A stretch of DNA of 48,351 nt, taken from assembly GCA_028286545.1 (NCBI GenBank), contig JAQBRJ010000014.1, positions 1-48,351 of the forward strand. The letters run 5' to 3'. Below the pieces are notes generated by a model, which saw nothing but the letters and a program-made list of their open reading frames with translations, was not told where the DNA came from and ran no database searches. Positions within the stretch are counted from its first letter, which is position 1. Every line of letters begins with the position of its first letter. Below, in pieces: positions 35,647 through 44,353 of the stretch. Both the position numbers and the translations under genes were made by a program. This DNA comes from Parcubacteria group bacterium (GTDB lineage Bacteria; Patescibacteriota; Minisyncoccia; Phycocordibacterales; Phycocordibacteraceae).

Positions 35647-36144
35647 ATGAATACACAGCGCGGATTCACGCTCATAGAACTTCTTGTCGTCATCGCTATT
35701 ATAGGCCTCTTATCGAGCGTTGTTTTAGCGTCGCTCAATGCTGCACGTGTAAAGGCTCGTGACTCTGAACGTATCAGTAATCTGGTGCAGATACGTTCAG
35801 CGATTGAAGCGTACGCGAATGATCATAGCGGCCAATATCCCGTATCGAATACCTGGAGTAGTACGTGCGGAGGCTGGACTGTTACTACTAAAGATAACGC
35901 CGTACCGGGACTCGTGGCCGGGAAATACATTGCCACGCTCCCGGAGGACCCAGAAGTTACTAGGGCTAGCAACCTCTGCTGCTATATGTACAACTCTGGG
36001 GGAGGAACAACTGACTATAAGTTGATGTTATACAACTGCACCAAGTCGCTTGCGTGCTACAACACGACGGCAGGAAGTCGTTTCGTGGATCCGGCACGCA
36101 CGTCTTCGTGCGCGGTATACACGGCGGGAGCTGCCGCGTGGTAA
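35647..36144 (+). CDS. Type IV prepilin-like protein
   Basis: MNTQRGFTLIELLVVIAIIGLLSSVVLASLNAARVKARDSERISNLVQIRSAIEAYANDHSGQYP. Confidence 0.93.
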   Translation: MNTQRGFTLIELLVVIAIIGLLSSVVLASLNAARVKARDSERISNLVQIRSAIEAYANDHSGQYPVSNTWSSTCGGWTVTTKDNAVPGLVAGKYIATLPEDPEVTRASNLCCYMYNSGGGTTDYKLMLYNCTKSLACYNTTAGSRFVDPARTSSCAVYTAGAAAW

Positions 36145-36164
36145 GTGGGCGTGCAGCAGCGCGG

Positions 36165-36170
36165 TATACT
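36165..36170 (+). promoter_or_regulatory. -10 box TATACT, 7 nt before ATG at 36178
   Basis: TATACT-GTATCCA-ATG. Confidence 0.5.
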
Positions 36171-36177
36171 GTATCCA

Positions 36178-37035
36178 ATGGCTCTTACTGACAAAGACGT
36201 AGCAGTACTTGAAGGAAAAGCGGAAGCGATTCGCGAAACGATTCTCTCAATGCTCGTGGCCGCGGGAAGCGGCCACACCGCAGGTCCGCTCGACATGACG
36301 GACATCTTCGCGGCATTTTATTTTCATATTCTTAAACACGATCCGAAAAACCCTGACTGGGAAGATCGTGATCGTTTGATTCTAAGTAATGGCCACATTG
36401 TGCCCGTTCGCTACGCTGCCATGGCGCATGCAGGATATTTCCCTGTGGAAGAGTGTCAAACACTGCGCAAGTTCGGGTCACGGTTGCAGGGACATCCCGA
36501 GCGCGAGCGCCTGGAAGGACTCGAAACAACCTCCGGACCGCTCGGCGAAGGTCTTTCTCAAGCCTGCGGTATCGCGTATGCACTTCGTATGGATGGCAAA
36601 AAGAATCATACCTATGTATGTATGGGCGACGGCGAGCAAGACGAAGGTAACGTGTGGGAAGCGGCAATGTTTGCGGCAAAGAATAAGCTCTCGAACATGA
36701 CGGCCATTATCGACCGCAATAATATTCAGATCGACGGCATGACCGAAGACATCATGCCGCTTGGTGATTTGCGCGGAAAATACGAATCGTTCGGTTGGCA
36801 TGTGCTTGAAGTGAACGGTCACGACATCCGTGCGTTTGTTGCGGCAATTGAGGAAGCTCATGCAATTTTTGAAAAGCCAACGGTCATCATTGCGCATACC
36901 ATTGCGGGCAAGGGTATCCCAGAAATCGAATTCGACTATCACTATCATGGATACACGAAGTCACCAGAAGAGGCACAGAAGTTTTTAAAAGAATTGCGCA
37001 CCGCAGCAGGGAAGGTGCCGCACGAATACGCATAA
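36178..37035 (+). CDS. Transketolase, N-terminal subunit
   Basis: ILSMLVAAGSGHTAGPLDMTDIFAAFYFHILKHDPKNPDWEDRDRLILSNGHIVP; GPLGEGLSQACGIAYAL; VCMGDGEQDEGNVWEAAMFA; IIDRNNIQIDG. Start revised from 36145. Confidence 0.93.
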   Translation: MALTDKDVAVLEGKAEAIRETILSMLVAAGSGHTAGPLDMTDIFAAFYFHILKHDPKNPDWEDRDRLILSNGHIVPVRYAAMAHAGYFPVEECQTLRKFGSRLQGHPERERLEGLETTSGPLGEGLSQACGIAYALRMDGKKNHTYVCMGDGEQDEGNVWEAAMFAAKNKLSNMTAIIDRNNIQIDGMTEDIMPLGDLRGKYESFGWHVLEVNGHDIRAFVAAIEEAHAIFEKPTVIIAHTIAGKGIPEIEFDYHYHGYTKSPEEAQKFLKELRTAAGKVPHEYA

Positions 37036-37043
37036 CCATATAT

Positions 37044-37478
37044 ATGAATACACCACTGCTCGTGCGCGAAGTCGCGCTACGGCTTGCTGCAGCCGTTATA
37101 GGATATTTTGTAATCTTTAGTGCCTACCTGTTTCTCTTTGCTGCGCATGCTAAACATTTGCTCGGTATCTCAGTGCTGCTAAAAGTCAGCGCTACGACGC
37201 TCGCACTTCCATTCATCGAACTTAAACATAACCCTGTTCTTCTGGCACAGCTTTTACGGGCACCGAAAGTGGACCCCAGTCACACCTTCCATGCAGAAAT
37301 CGTTCGCACCCTCATTCTAGGAATCGGCCTGGAAGCGGCTCTCTTTGTATTACTCGCAGCTGTCATCGTAGCATTTGAACGAACACAGAAGACACTCATT
37401 TCTACAATATTCTTTTATGCATGCATGCCCGCACTCCTATGGCTGCTCTGGTCCCAACTCTATTTGTTTATTGCATAG
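37044..37478 (+). CDS. Hypothetical multi-TM protein
   Basis: 144-aa hydrophobic ORF between transketolase N subunit and the TA-like pair. Confidence 0.65.
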   Translation: MNTPLLVREVALRLAAAVIGYFVIFSAYLFLFAAHAKHLLGISVLLKVSATTLALPFIELKHNPVLLAQLLRAPKVDPSHTFHAEIVRTLILGIGLEAALFVLLAAVIVAFERTQKTLISTIFFYACMPALLWLLWSQLYLFIA

Positions 37479-37585
37479 TCCGCACCAAGCTTCATATTCT
37501 CCCGCATCAGAATCTGAAAATACATTCAGTAATACTTTAGATCTCCTCGAGCGAATGCTCATCACCAGATTTCTACTATGGGTGA

Positions 37586-37894
37586 ATGGAACTGATTTAT
37601 ATGCCGAAAGTAGCCGAATTTATAGCTTCATTTTCAACGCCAGTAAATCGAAGAATCAGAAAAAATCTTACGTTGCTAGAAATGTATGGAAGTGAACTTC
37701 GCTATCCTCATTCCAAGCCGGTAACCCAGGGCTTATTCGAGCTACGTGTAATAGGATATCTGCATATACGGCTTCTGTATTTCTTTTACGAAAATAGAGT
37801 CATAATTGCTCACGCTTTTATCAAGAAACAGAATAAGATTCCGCGTAAAGACATCCAATACGCTCTTATAATACGGAAGATGTGGGTTGCATAA
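37586..37894 (+). CDS. RelE/HigB (phage Gp49-like) toxin-family protein
   Basis: VNRRIRKNLTLLEMYGSELRYPHSKPVTQGLFELRVIGYLHIRLLYFFYENRVIIAHAFIKKQNKIPRKDIQYAL. Alternative start at 37601. Confidence 0.87.
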   Translation: MELIYMPKVAEFIASFSTPVNRRIRKNLTLLEMYGSELRYPHSKPVTQGLFELRVIGYLHIRLLYFFYENRVIIAHAFIKKQNKIPRKDIQYALIIRKMWVA

Positions 37895-37921
37895 ATATCA
37901 CGTATACGTAATACTAGAAAT

Positions 37922-38224
37922 ATGAAGACAACGATGATAAATGGTATAGAGGTTGTGACCAAGAAAGAACTCGATAGAGTACTTTTCAGTAAGCCGGGTT
38001 TTAAAGAAGCCTATGATGAACTTACACCCGAATACGATCTCATTCATGAAATAATTCGAGCGCGTATTCAAGATGGAGTCACCCAGAAAGCGCTTGCGGA
38101 AAAGATTGGTACAAAGCAATCTGCCATTGCACGCTTTGAAAGAGGAGATAGTAATCCTACGCTCGAATTCATGCAGAAGCTCGCACGTGGACTGGGTCTC
38201 AAACTCATCATCACCGTGCAATAA
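37922..38224 (+). CDS. HigA-like XRE-family HTH antitoxin
   Basis: LIHEIIRARIQDGVTQKALAEKIGTKQSAIARFERGDSNPTLEFMQKLARGLGLKLIITV. Confidence 0.9.
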   Translation: MKTTMINGIEVVTKKELDRVLFSKPGFKEAYDELTPEYDLIHEIIRARIQDGVTQKALAEKIGTKQSAIARFERGDSNPTLEFMQKLARGLGLKLIITVQ

Positions 38225-38233
38225 TAGAAAGTA

Positions 38234-39220
38234 ATGATTAAGTCTGAAGCAAAACTCGTAGAGAATGTGTTCGATAAAAAAATCGAACAAAAGCCGACGC
38301 GTGATGGATTTGGTACGGGCACGGTAGAAGCAGGTAAGGCGAATCCGAATGTCGTGGTGCTCTGCGCAGATCTCGCAGAAAGCACGCGTGCCGAATGGTT
38401 CCAAAAAGAATTTCCTGACCGATTTATTGAAATGGGTATTGCAGAACAGAATATGGCCGCAACAGCTGCGGGCTTTGCTCTTGCAGGAAAGATTCCTTTT
38501 ATAGCTTCGTACGCTGCTTTTTCGCCGGGCCGTAACTATGAGCAAATTCGCACGACCATAGCAATCAACAACATGCCGGTAAAGATTGGCGGTATGCATG
38601 CTGGTGTGTCAGTTGGTCCTGACGGTGCGACCCATCAAATGCTCGAAGACATTGGTCTCATGCGCATGCTTCCGCGCATGGTCGTCATAAACCCCATGGA
38701 CGCTGAAGAAGCTCGCAAAGCAGTGGTCGCTGCGGCGAAAACTTCAGACCCCACATACATTCGCTTCGGACGCTCGTCCGTACCGCTCGTTACGACTACT
38801 GAGACACCATTTGAAATAGGGAAGGCGCAAGTGCTTTGGGAGTCAGAAAAACCGAAGATCGCACTTCTCTCCACAGGTTCGATGAGTTCCACTGCGCTTC
38901 AGGCAGCGCGTGCACTCGAAGCAGACGGCATAGGTTCTATCGTGCTCCATGTCGCAACTATTAAACCACTCGATACTGACGCCGTCGTTGCAGCAGCAAA
39001 GCGCACCGGAAAAGTAATCACCATTGAAGAGCATCAAATTGCAGGCGGCTTTGGAAGCGCTGTGGCAGAATGTCTTTCCGAATACTATCCCGTTCCCATT
39101 ACACGCCTCGGCATTCAAGACGTCTTCGGACAATCCGGCACACCAGAAGAACTCCTCGAACACTACGGACTTTCTGCTGCGCACATTGCCGAAGTCGCTA
39201 GAAAATTTGCAGGCTCGTAA
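38234..39220 (+). CDS. Transketolase, C-terminal subunit
   Basis: PNVVVLCADLAESTRAEWFQKEFPDRFIEMGIAEQNMAATAAGFALAGKIPFIASYAAFSPGRNYEQIRTTIA; TIEEHQIAGGFGSAVAECL. Confidence 0.94.
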   Translation: MIKSEAKLVENVFDKKIEQKPTRDGFGTGTVEAGKANPNVVVLCADLAESTRAEWFQKEFPDRFIEMGIAEQNMAATAAGFALAGKIPFIASYAAFSPGRNYEQIRTTIAINNMPVKIGGMHAGVSVGPDGATHQMLEDIGLMRMLPRMVVINPMDAEEARKAVVAAAKTSDPTYIRFGRSSVPLVTTTETPFEIGKAQVLWESEKPKIALLSTGSMSSTALQAARALEADGIGSIVLHVATIKPLDTDAVVAAAKRTGKVITIEEHQIAGGFGSAVAECLSEYYPVPITRLGIQDVFGQSGTPEELLEHYGLSAAHIAEVARKFAGS

Positions 39221-39245
39221 AGATGATGGGGGAACCCCGTTACTC

Positions 39246-39273
39246 TTGACAAATCACAATTTAAATATATTGT
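39246..39273 (+). promoter_or_regulatory. sigma70-like promoter (TTGACA, 16 nt, TATTGT) for the small membrane ORF
   Basis: TTGACA 39246-39251; TATTGT 39268-39273; SD-like GGCGGAG before ATG 39305. Confidence 0.5.
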
Positions 39274-39304
39274 ACGGATTGGTTTCAACGGGCGGAGAAT
39301 TGCA

Positions 39305-39532
39305 ATGAGTAACATGTGGGGATCCCAAACCTCTTCATCTGAGCGCAAAGGCTTGCGGCGAGGGCTGGTTGGGGTTGGGACTGCCTTGGCAGTCTGCGCA
39401 ATCTTTTATGTCGTCTCGCTCATTTTCTCAGGATTCGGAGATTGGGCGGGCCACTTGCTGGGTACTCCCGTAAGCACCCTGAAAGTGTGGCAGTTGATCT
39501 TAATCATTTGGCTCGCTAATTTCCTCAGGTAG
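39305..39532 (+). CDS. Small two-TM hypothetical membrane protein
   Basis: 75 aa, GLVGVGTALAVCAIFYVVSLIFSGFGDWAGHLLGTPVSTLKVWQLILIIWLANFL; own promoter and terminator. Confidence 0.65.
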   Translation: MSNMWGSQTSSSERKGLRRGLVGVGTALAVCAIFYVVSLIFSGFGDWAGHLLGTPVSTLKVWQLILIIWLANFLR

Positions 39533-39538
39533 GGCCAA

Positions 39539-39580
39539 AACCTCACGATAGAAACAAGACTTCTATCGTGAGGTTTTTCT
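39539..39580. terminator. Intrinsic terminator
   Basis: AACCTCACGATAGAA-ACAAGAC-TTCTATCGTGAGGTT perfect 15-bp stem then TTTCT. Confidence 0.88.
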
Positions 39581-39639
39581 ATTCTTTTGCTGCTGGCATT
39601 GTGGATATCGAAATACATCTACTCCCCTCACGACTTTTA

Positions 39640-40632
39640 CTACAGATCCGTAACAACGTAGCTCGCAGGTGCTTTTGCGATATAGTCTTCGACTTGAGCG
39701 CGCGTAAGCAGCCCTTTCTGTGCACCGACTTCTTGCACGACAGCCATAGCATTGATGGGTCCCCACAACAGTGCTTTCTCGAGTGGCTCGCCAAGCGAAA
39801 GAGCAACAACAACGGTAGAGGCAAATGCATCGCCTGCGCCGGTGCGCTCGAATGGTCCGCGTGAGTCAGGGTACATCGGTACTTTCATGTAGCGCGTACC
39901 GTCATATCCGTAGGCGCCGTTCGTACCGTCAGTAATGACGACGATGGACGGACCAAGTGTGCGCACCGCAGTCAGAAGCGTTTTGATATCGCGCTCATCG
40001 GGCGTTCCGAGTATGCGGCCGGCTTCTTCGACATTGCAGACAAAGAATTCGCTCCGCTCGTATAGTGGCTTCAGCGCTTCGACACCAAGCGACATCTGAA
40101 AGGTGCCAGGCTGAAAGGCGAGCTTTATTTCTGGATGTAGTTCAAGCATTTCTGTAATTGCATGATGGTACGGCAGGGAGGTAGCAGAAAGCGACGAAAG
40201 ATAGAGCCATTTTGGGGCGTGGGCGAGCGTCGGAACATCGTAGTTGAACGCTTCGTGCTTCACGAGGATGGTGCGCTCGTTGCCGAACCACAATACATAG
40301 TGATGATTCGTGCGCTTGCCGGCTTCGGTAACCATATATTCCGTCTGCACTTTTTCGGCCGTGAGGACGGCGAGGCATTCGCGTCCTTGCACATCATCGC
40401 CAACGTATGCGCGAAGGGCAGAAGAAATTCCAAGGCGCGCCGCCGCAACGGCGGCGTTAGATGCGTTACCCACTGCGGATACATCCACCGCATATTCATA
40501 CGGAATCTTATCGCCAAAACGCATAGCAAGTTCTTCGCCGCCGTGCTCGCCAGGAATTACATGTGCTTCAGTCAATCGTATAAAAGGCTCAGTAACGATG
40601 TCGCCAATGGCGAGAAAATCTAATGGTTCCAT
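39640..40632 (-). CDS. PfkB-family carbohydrate kinase
   Basis: FLAIGDIVTEPFIRL, VSAVGNASNAAVAAARLGISSALRAYVGDDVQGRE, FERTGAGDAFASTVVVALSLG. Start MEPLDFL, 9 nt from minus-strand TACACT. Confidence 0.9.
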   Translation of the reverse strand: MEPLDFLAIGDIVTEPFIRLTEAHVIPGEHGGEELAMRFGDKIPYEYAVDVSAVGNASNAAVAAARLGISSALRAYVGDDVQGRECLAVLTAEKVQTEYMVTEAGKRTNHHYVLWFGNERTILVKHEAFNYDVPTLAHAPKWLYLSSLSATSLPYHHAITEMLELHPEIKLAFQPGTFQMSLGVEALKPLYERSEFFVCNVEEAGRILGTPDERDIKTLLTAVRTLGPSIVVITDGTNGAYGYDGTRYMKVPMYPDSRGPFERTGAGDAFASTVVVALSLGEPLEKALLWGPINAMAVVQEVGAQKGLLTRAQVEDYIAKAPASYVVTDL

Positions 40633-40666
40633 ATGCACACTAGTGTAGCACTGCCGATGGGGCTGC

Positions 40667-40672
40667 TATACT
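40667..40672 (+). promoter_or_regulatory. -10 box TATACT, 10 nt before ATG at 40683
   Basis: TATACT-ACTCCTATAT-ATG. Confidence 0.5.
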
Positions 40673-40682
40673 ACTCCTATAT

Positions 40683-41684
40683 ATGGTTGATCTTATGGGA
40701 GAAGCACAACGACTACTCGCTCACGGCAAAGGCATACTTGCTGCCGATGAAAGCAATACGACCGCAGACAAGCGCCTTGCGCTGTATGGTATCGCGACCG
40801 GCGAGGAGATGCGACGTCAGTATCGCAATTTATTCCTAACTGCTCCCGGTGTTGAGAAATATATTTCAGGCGTAATTCTGTACGAAGAAACTCTCACGCA
40901 AAAAGCTAATGATGGTACGCCGTTTGCAGAACTTTTGCAGAAGAAGGGAATTATCCCCGGCATAAAAGTCGATCAAGGACTCGAGCCCTTTCCCGAAGGC
41001 GGCGATGAGACAATTACAAAAGGGTTACTCGGATTGCCTGAACGACTCATGGCATTCAAGACGACGTACAACACAGGCTTCACGAAATGGCGCGCAGCGA
41101 TAAAGATCGACGGTACGAGACTACCGACGAACCAAGCGATACATGAGAATGCAAAGCGTCTCGCGAGCTACGCATGCGAAGCGCAGCGCGCAGGCATGGT
41201 GCCGCTCGTCGAGCCTGAGGTATTGCTTGAGGGTGCGCACAGCAGACTTCGTTGTCGCGAAGTGCTCGTTGATACCATTTCAACTCTTATGAGTGCGCTT
41301 GAAGACCAGGCTGCGGATATGTCGGGAGTTATTTTGAAAACCTCCATGGTGCTTTCTGGAAGTACAAGCGGACGTATGGATACGCCGGAAGAAGTGGCGC
41401 AAGACACCGTCGGTGTCTTGCTTGAAACGGTGCCGAAGACTCTTGCGGGCATCGTCTTCCTTTCCGGTGGACAGACTACTGAGCAAGCAACAGCAAATCT
41501 CGCAGCCATAGAAAAAGAGGCAAAAGCACAGAATTCACCCTGGCCCCTAACCTTTTCATATGCTCGAGCCCTCCAAGACGAGGCCCTCACGATATGGGCG
41601 GGGAAAGAGGAAAATGTACCAGCAGCCCAGGCTGCCTTCATTGCTCGCCTCCAGAAGGAAGCTGACGCTTTAGGGGCTGCGTAA
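40683..41684 (+). CDS. Class I fructose-bisphosphate aldolase
   Basis: GKGILAADESNTTADKRLALYGI, SGVILYEETLTQ, GIIPGIKVDQGLEPFP, KWRAAIKID, VPLVEPEVLLEGAHS, SGGQTTEQATANL. Confidence 0.95.
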   Translation: MVDLMGEAQRLLAHGKGILAADESNTTADKRLALYGIATGEEMRRQYRNLFLTAPGVEKYISGVILYEETLTQKANDGTPFAELLQKKGIIPGIKVDQGLEPFPEGGDETITKGLLGLPERLMAFKTTYNTGFTKWRAAIKIDGTRLPTNQAIHENAKRLASYACEAQRAGMVPLVEPEVLLEGAHSRLRCREVLVDTISTLMSALEDQAADMSGVILKTSMVLSGSTSGRMDTPEEVAQDTVGVLLETVPKTLAGIVFLSGGQTTEQATANLAAIEKEAKAQNSPWPLTFSYARALQDEALTIWAGKEENVPAAQAAFIARLQKEADALGAA

Positions 41685-41716
41685 TTTTCTTCGTTGCGCC
41701 AAGGTTCCGAATCTGG

Positions 41717-41722
41717 TACAGT
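41717..41722 (+). promoter_or_regulatory. -10-like TACAGT, 9 nt before rplY ATG
   Basis: TACAGT-CTTTTCACT-ATG. Confidence 0.4.
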
Positions 41723-41731
41723 CTTTTCACT

Positions 41732-42388
41732 ATGACTATTACATTGAATGCCACCAAGCGCACCGAAACCGGCCGCCAGGCAAAGCGTCTTCTTGCTCAG
41801 GATGTGCTTCCTGCCGTTGTATACGGACCAAAGCATGAAGCAGAATCTATATCGCTTTCGCTTCCTGAATTTAAGAAGCTTCTCCGCGAAGGTGGATCAT
41901 CTTCGGTTGTTGAAATAGCTGGTCTCGGTACACCATTCCAGGTACTCATCCATGCTATTGATCGTGACCCTATGCTCGATACCCCTCGTCACGTTGACCT
42001 GTATGCAATCCAGAAGGGTGCAAAGGTGAATGTTGCCGTACCACTTACGTTCGTGGGTGAATCAGCTGCTGTTAAGGCTGGCGCTAACCTTATTAAGGTA
42101 TTGCACGAACTCGAGGTTGAATCTGATCCTTCAAAGCTCCCGCACGACCTTGAAGTTGATATTTCAGGACTCAATGAAATTGGTGATCAGATTCATGTGA
42201 AGGACATAAAGCTTCCCGCAGGCGTTACTACAGCGCTTGAGGCTGAGGAAGTTGTCGCGCTCATCCAGGCACCTGCTGAGGAAGAGGAGGAAACTGCCGG
42301 TCCTGATATGGACGCTATCGAAGTTGAGCAGAAGGGCAAAGGTGAGTCTGAGGACGAGCCTGAAGCAGAAGCACCAGCTGCAGAATAG
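41732..42388 (+). CDS. rplY: 50S ribosomal protein bL25 (CTC family)
   Basis: LNATKRTETGRQAKRLLAQDVLPAVVYGPKHEAESISL, DRDPMLDTPRHVDLYAIQKGAKVNVAVPLTFVGES, acidic C-tail. Confidence 0.94.
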   Translation: MTITLNATKRTETGRQAKRLLAQDVLPAVVYGPKHEAESISLSLPEFKKLLREGGSSSVVEIAGLGTPFQVLIHAIDRDPMLDTPRHVDLYAIQKGAKVNVAVPLTFVGESAAVKAGANLIKVLHELEVESDPSKLPHDLEVDISGLNEIGDQIHVKDIKLPAGVTTALEAEEVVALIQAPAEEEEETAGPDMDAIEVEQKGKGESEDEPEAEAPAAE

Positions 42389-42398
42389 GGAAGTTTTG

Positions 42399-42446
42399 GA
42401 CGAAGAAAAAGAGCAGGGCCTATAGGCCCTGCTCTTTTTCTTCGTC
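42399..42446. terminator. Strong intrinsic terminator after rplY
   Basis: GACGAAGAAAAAGAGCAGGGCC-TATA-GGCCCTGCTCTTTTTCTTCGTC perfect 22-bp stem. Confidence 0.92.
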
Positions 42447-42493
42447 CTTTCCATTCTTCGGTATGTTTGTATCAGCACTGCCGTCTACAATGG

Positions 42494-42499
42494 TATACT
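42494..42499 (+). promoter_or_regulatory. -10 box TATACT, 11 nt before ATG at 42511
   Basis: TATACT-TTTGCTTTGAT-ATG. Confidence 0.45.
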
Positions 42500-42510
42500 T
42501 TTGCTTTGAT

Positions 42511-43896
42511 ATGACTGGTACTTTTTTACGTCGCTCGCTCATCGGGCTTGGCCTTTTGCTCGCCATAACGGCAGCCTTTGCTGTCGTAGTGCATCCGACA
42601 AGCGCACAGACGACTACCGCTGATGTTGCTGCTAAACGCGCAGCCCTTCAGAAGCAACTCGATGACTTGGAAGCGCAGATTGCAGCGACTCAAACGACGC
42701 TCACTGGACTCAATACCGAAGGCCAATCTATTAAACGCGACATAAGCATTCTGGATGCAGGTATCAAGAAGTCGCAGCTCCAAATAAAAGCAACGCAGGT
42801 GCAAATTCAAGCGCTCGCTCAGAACATTACTATCCATGCGTCGACCATTGGCCAACTCTCTGGTCAGCTTGATAGCGAACGCGAATCATTGGCACAAATT
42901 ATTCGCAAAACGCGCGAGATAGACGATTCATCACTCATTGAAGTAGTGTTCTCTGCCGATGACGTCTCGACATTCTTTGGTGACCTTGATTCCTTCACGA
43001 CGTTGAAAGAAGCGCTTGGTAATTCGTCGGATCAGCTCACCAAGACTCGTAACAATACTGAGACCGAAAAAGACGCGCTCGTAGATCAAAAAACTCAACA
43101 AGAAAAGCTGCGACAAATACAGGCAAGCGAAGAAGCAAAAATTCTTGACCAGCAGGCACAAAAGAAAAAGTTGCTCGCTGCAAACCAAAGCACGGCTGCA
43201 ACGTACCAAAGTATTTTCGACACACAACAAAAAACCGCTTCACAGATTCGCGCTGAACTCTTCGCGCTCGCTGGTGGTAGCGGACAGATTTCTCTCCCGG
43301 CCGCTATCTCACTTGCGAAAGCTGCGGGAGCTTCGACCGGTGTACGTCCCGCACTTATCCTCGGCATTTTGAAACAAGAGACCGACCTTGGTCGTAACGT
43401 AGGGCAGTGTTTGCTCACCAACTCTCCAAACAAGGGTGACGGAAAGGGAAAGAATACCGGCACGTTCTTTGATGGTGTGATGAAGCCAACCCGCGACGTT
43501 GATCCATTCATGGCTATTACAGCGGCACTCGGCATTGATCCCTACAGCCAGGTTATTTCTTGTCCACAGGCTGGTGGCTATGGTGGAGCAATGGGTCCTG
43601 CGCAGTTCATTCCATCCACATGGCAACTCTATGCAACGCGTATTGCCGCAGCTGCGGGACATACGGGAACCATTGCCAATCCTTGGAATAACCTCGATGC
43701 ATTTACGGCAACGGCGATTCTTATGGCTGACAATGGCGCGACGGCACAGACGCCAGACGCGGAGCGTCTGGCTGCACTCCGCTACTTCGCTGGTTGGGGT
43801 GGCGCATCGAACCCTGCGTACTCCTTCTATGGCGACAGTGTGATGGGCTTTGCCGATCAGTTCCAGTCTGATATTCAGACGCTTGGGGGAAATTAG
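42511..43896 (+). CDS. Secreted coiled-coil protein with C-terminal lytic transglycosylase (MltB/SLT-like) domain
   Basis: Signal-like N-term RRSLIGLGLLLAITAAFAVVV; long coiled coil; LILGILKQETDLGRNVGQCL...GGYGGAMGPAQFIPSTWQLYATRI. Confidence 0.85.
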   Translation: MTGTFLRRSLIGLGLLLAITAAFAVVVHPTSAQTTTADVAAKRAALQKQLDDLEAQIAATQTTLTGLNTEGQSIKRDISILDAGIKKSQLQIKATQVQIQALAQNITIHASTIGQLSGQLDSERESLAQIIRKTREIDDSSLIEVVFSADDVSTFFGDLDSFTTLKEALGNSSDQLTKTRNNTETEKDALVDQKTQQEKLRQIQASEEAKILDQQAQKKKLLAANQSTAATYQSIFDTQQKTASQIRAELFALAGGSGQISLPAAISLAKAAGASTGVRPALILGILKQETDLGRNVGQCLLTNSPNKGDGKGKNTGTFFDGVMKPTRDVDPFMAITAALGIDPYSQVISCPQAGGYGGAMGPAQFIPSTWQLYATRIAAAAGHTGTIANPWNNLDAFTATAILMADNGATAQTPDAERLAALRYFAGWGGASNPAYSFYGDSVMGFADQFQSDIQTLGGN

Positions 43897-43917
43897 TGCA
43901 GAGGAGTGTCGCATAGT

Positions 43918-44331
43918 ATGCACCGCGCACTTGAAACTACACGACGTTCGTACCTCGCGCGCTACTACGTAATGGCACTCGTTGGTGTTTGTATAAACTT
44001 TGGTACGTTTTGGATTCTCTACCATGCACTCGGCGTGTGGTATTTGTTTGCGGCTATAGGAGCATTTGTTCTTCGCTTTCTTTTTAAATTCGCCAGTATC
44101 CGTACGTGGCTTTTTCTCGATCCGCACGCGCCCAAAAGCCTGCGCACACACAGTGCATATTTTATTATTCTTGAACTCTCGAGCTTGGCGGCGAGTTCGC
44201 TCTTGCTCGTCACGCTTGTTGAAGGACTTCGATTTCCACCGTTTGGTGCACTCGTAGGTATTGTGGCGGTAATGAGTGCGGGAAATGCAGTACTTACGAA
44301 GACATTCTTTAGGCCAAGAAATGCTACGTAG
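43918..44331 (+). CDS. GtrA-like family membrane protein
   Basis: RYYVMALVGVCINFGTFWILYHAL...FKFASIRTWLFLD; GAGGAG Shine-Dalgarno 11 nt upstream of ATG. Confidence 0.72.
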   Translation: MHRALETTRRSYLARYYVMALVGVCINFGTFWILYHALGVWYLFAAIGAFVLRFLFKFASIRTWLFLDPHAPKSLRTHSAYFIILELSSLAASSLLLVTLVEGLRFPPFGALVGIVAVMSAGNAVLTKTFFRPRNAT

Positions 44332-44353
44332 TCGCTCCTGGTATGATGTCGAT

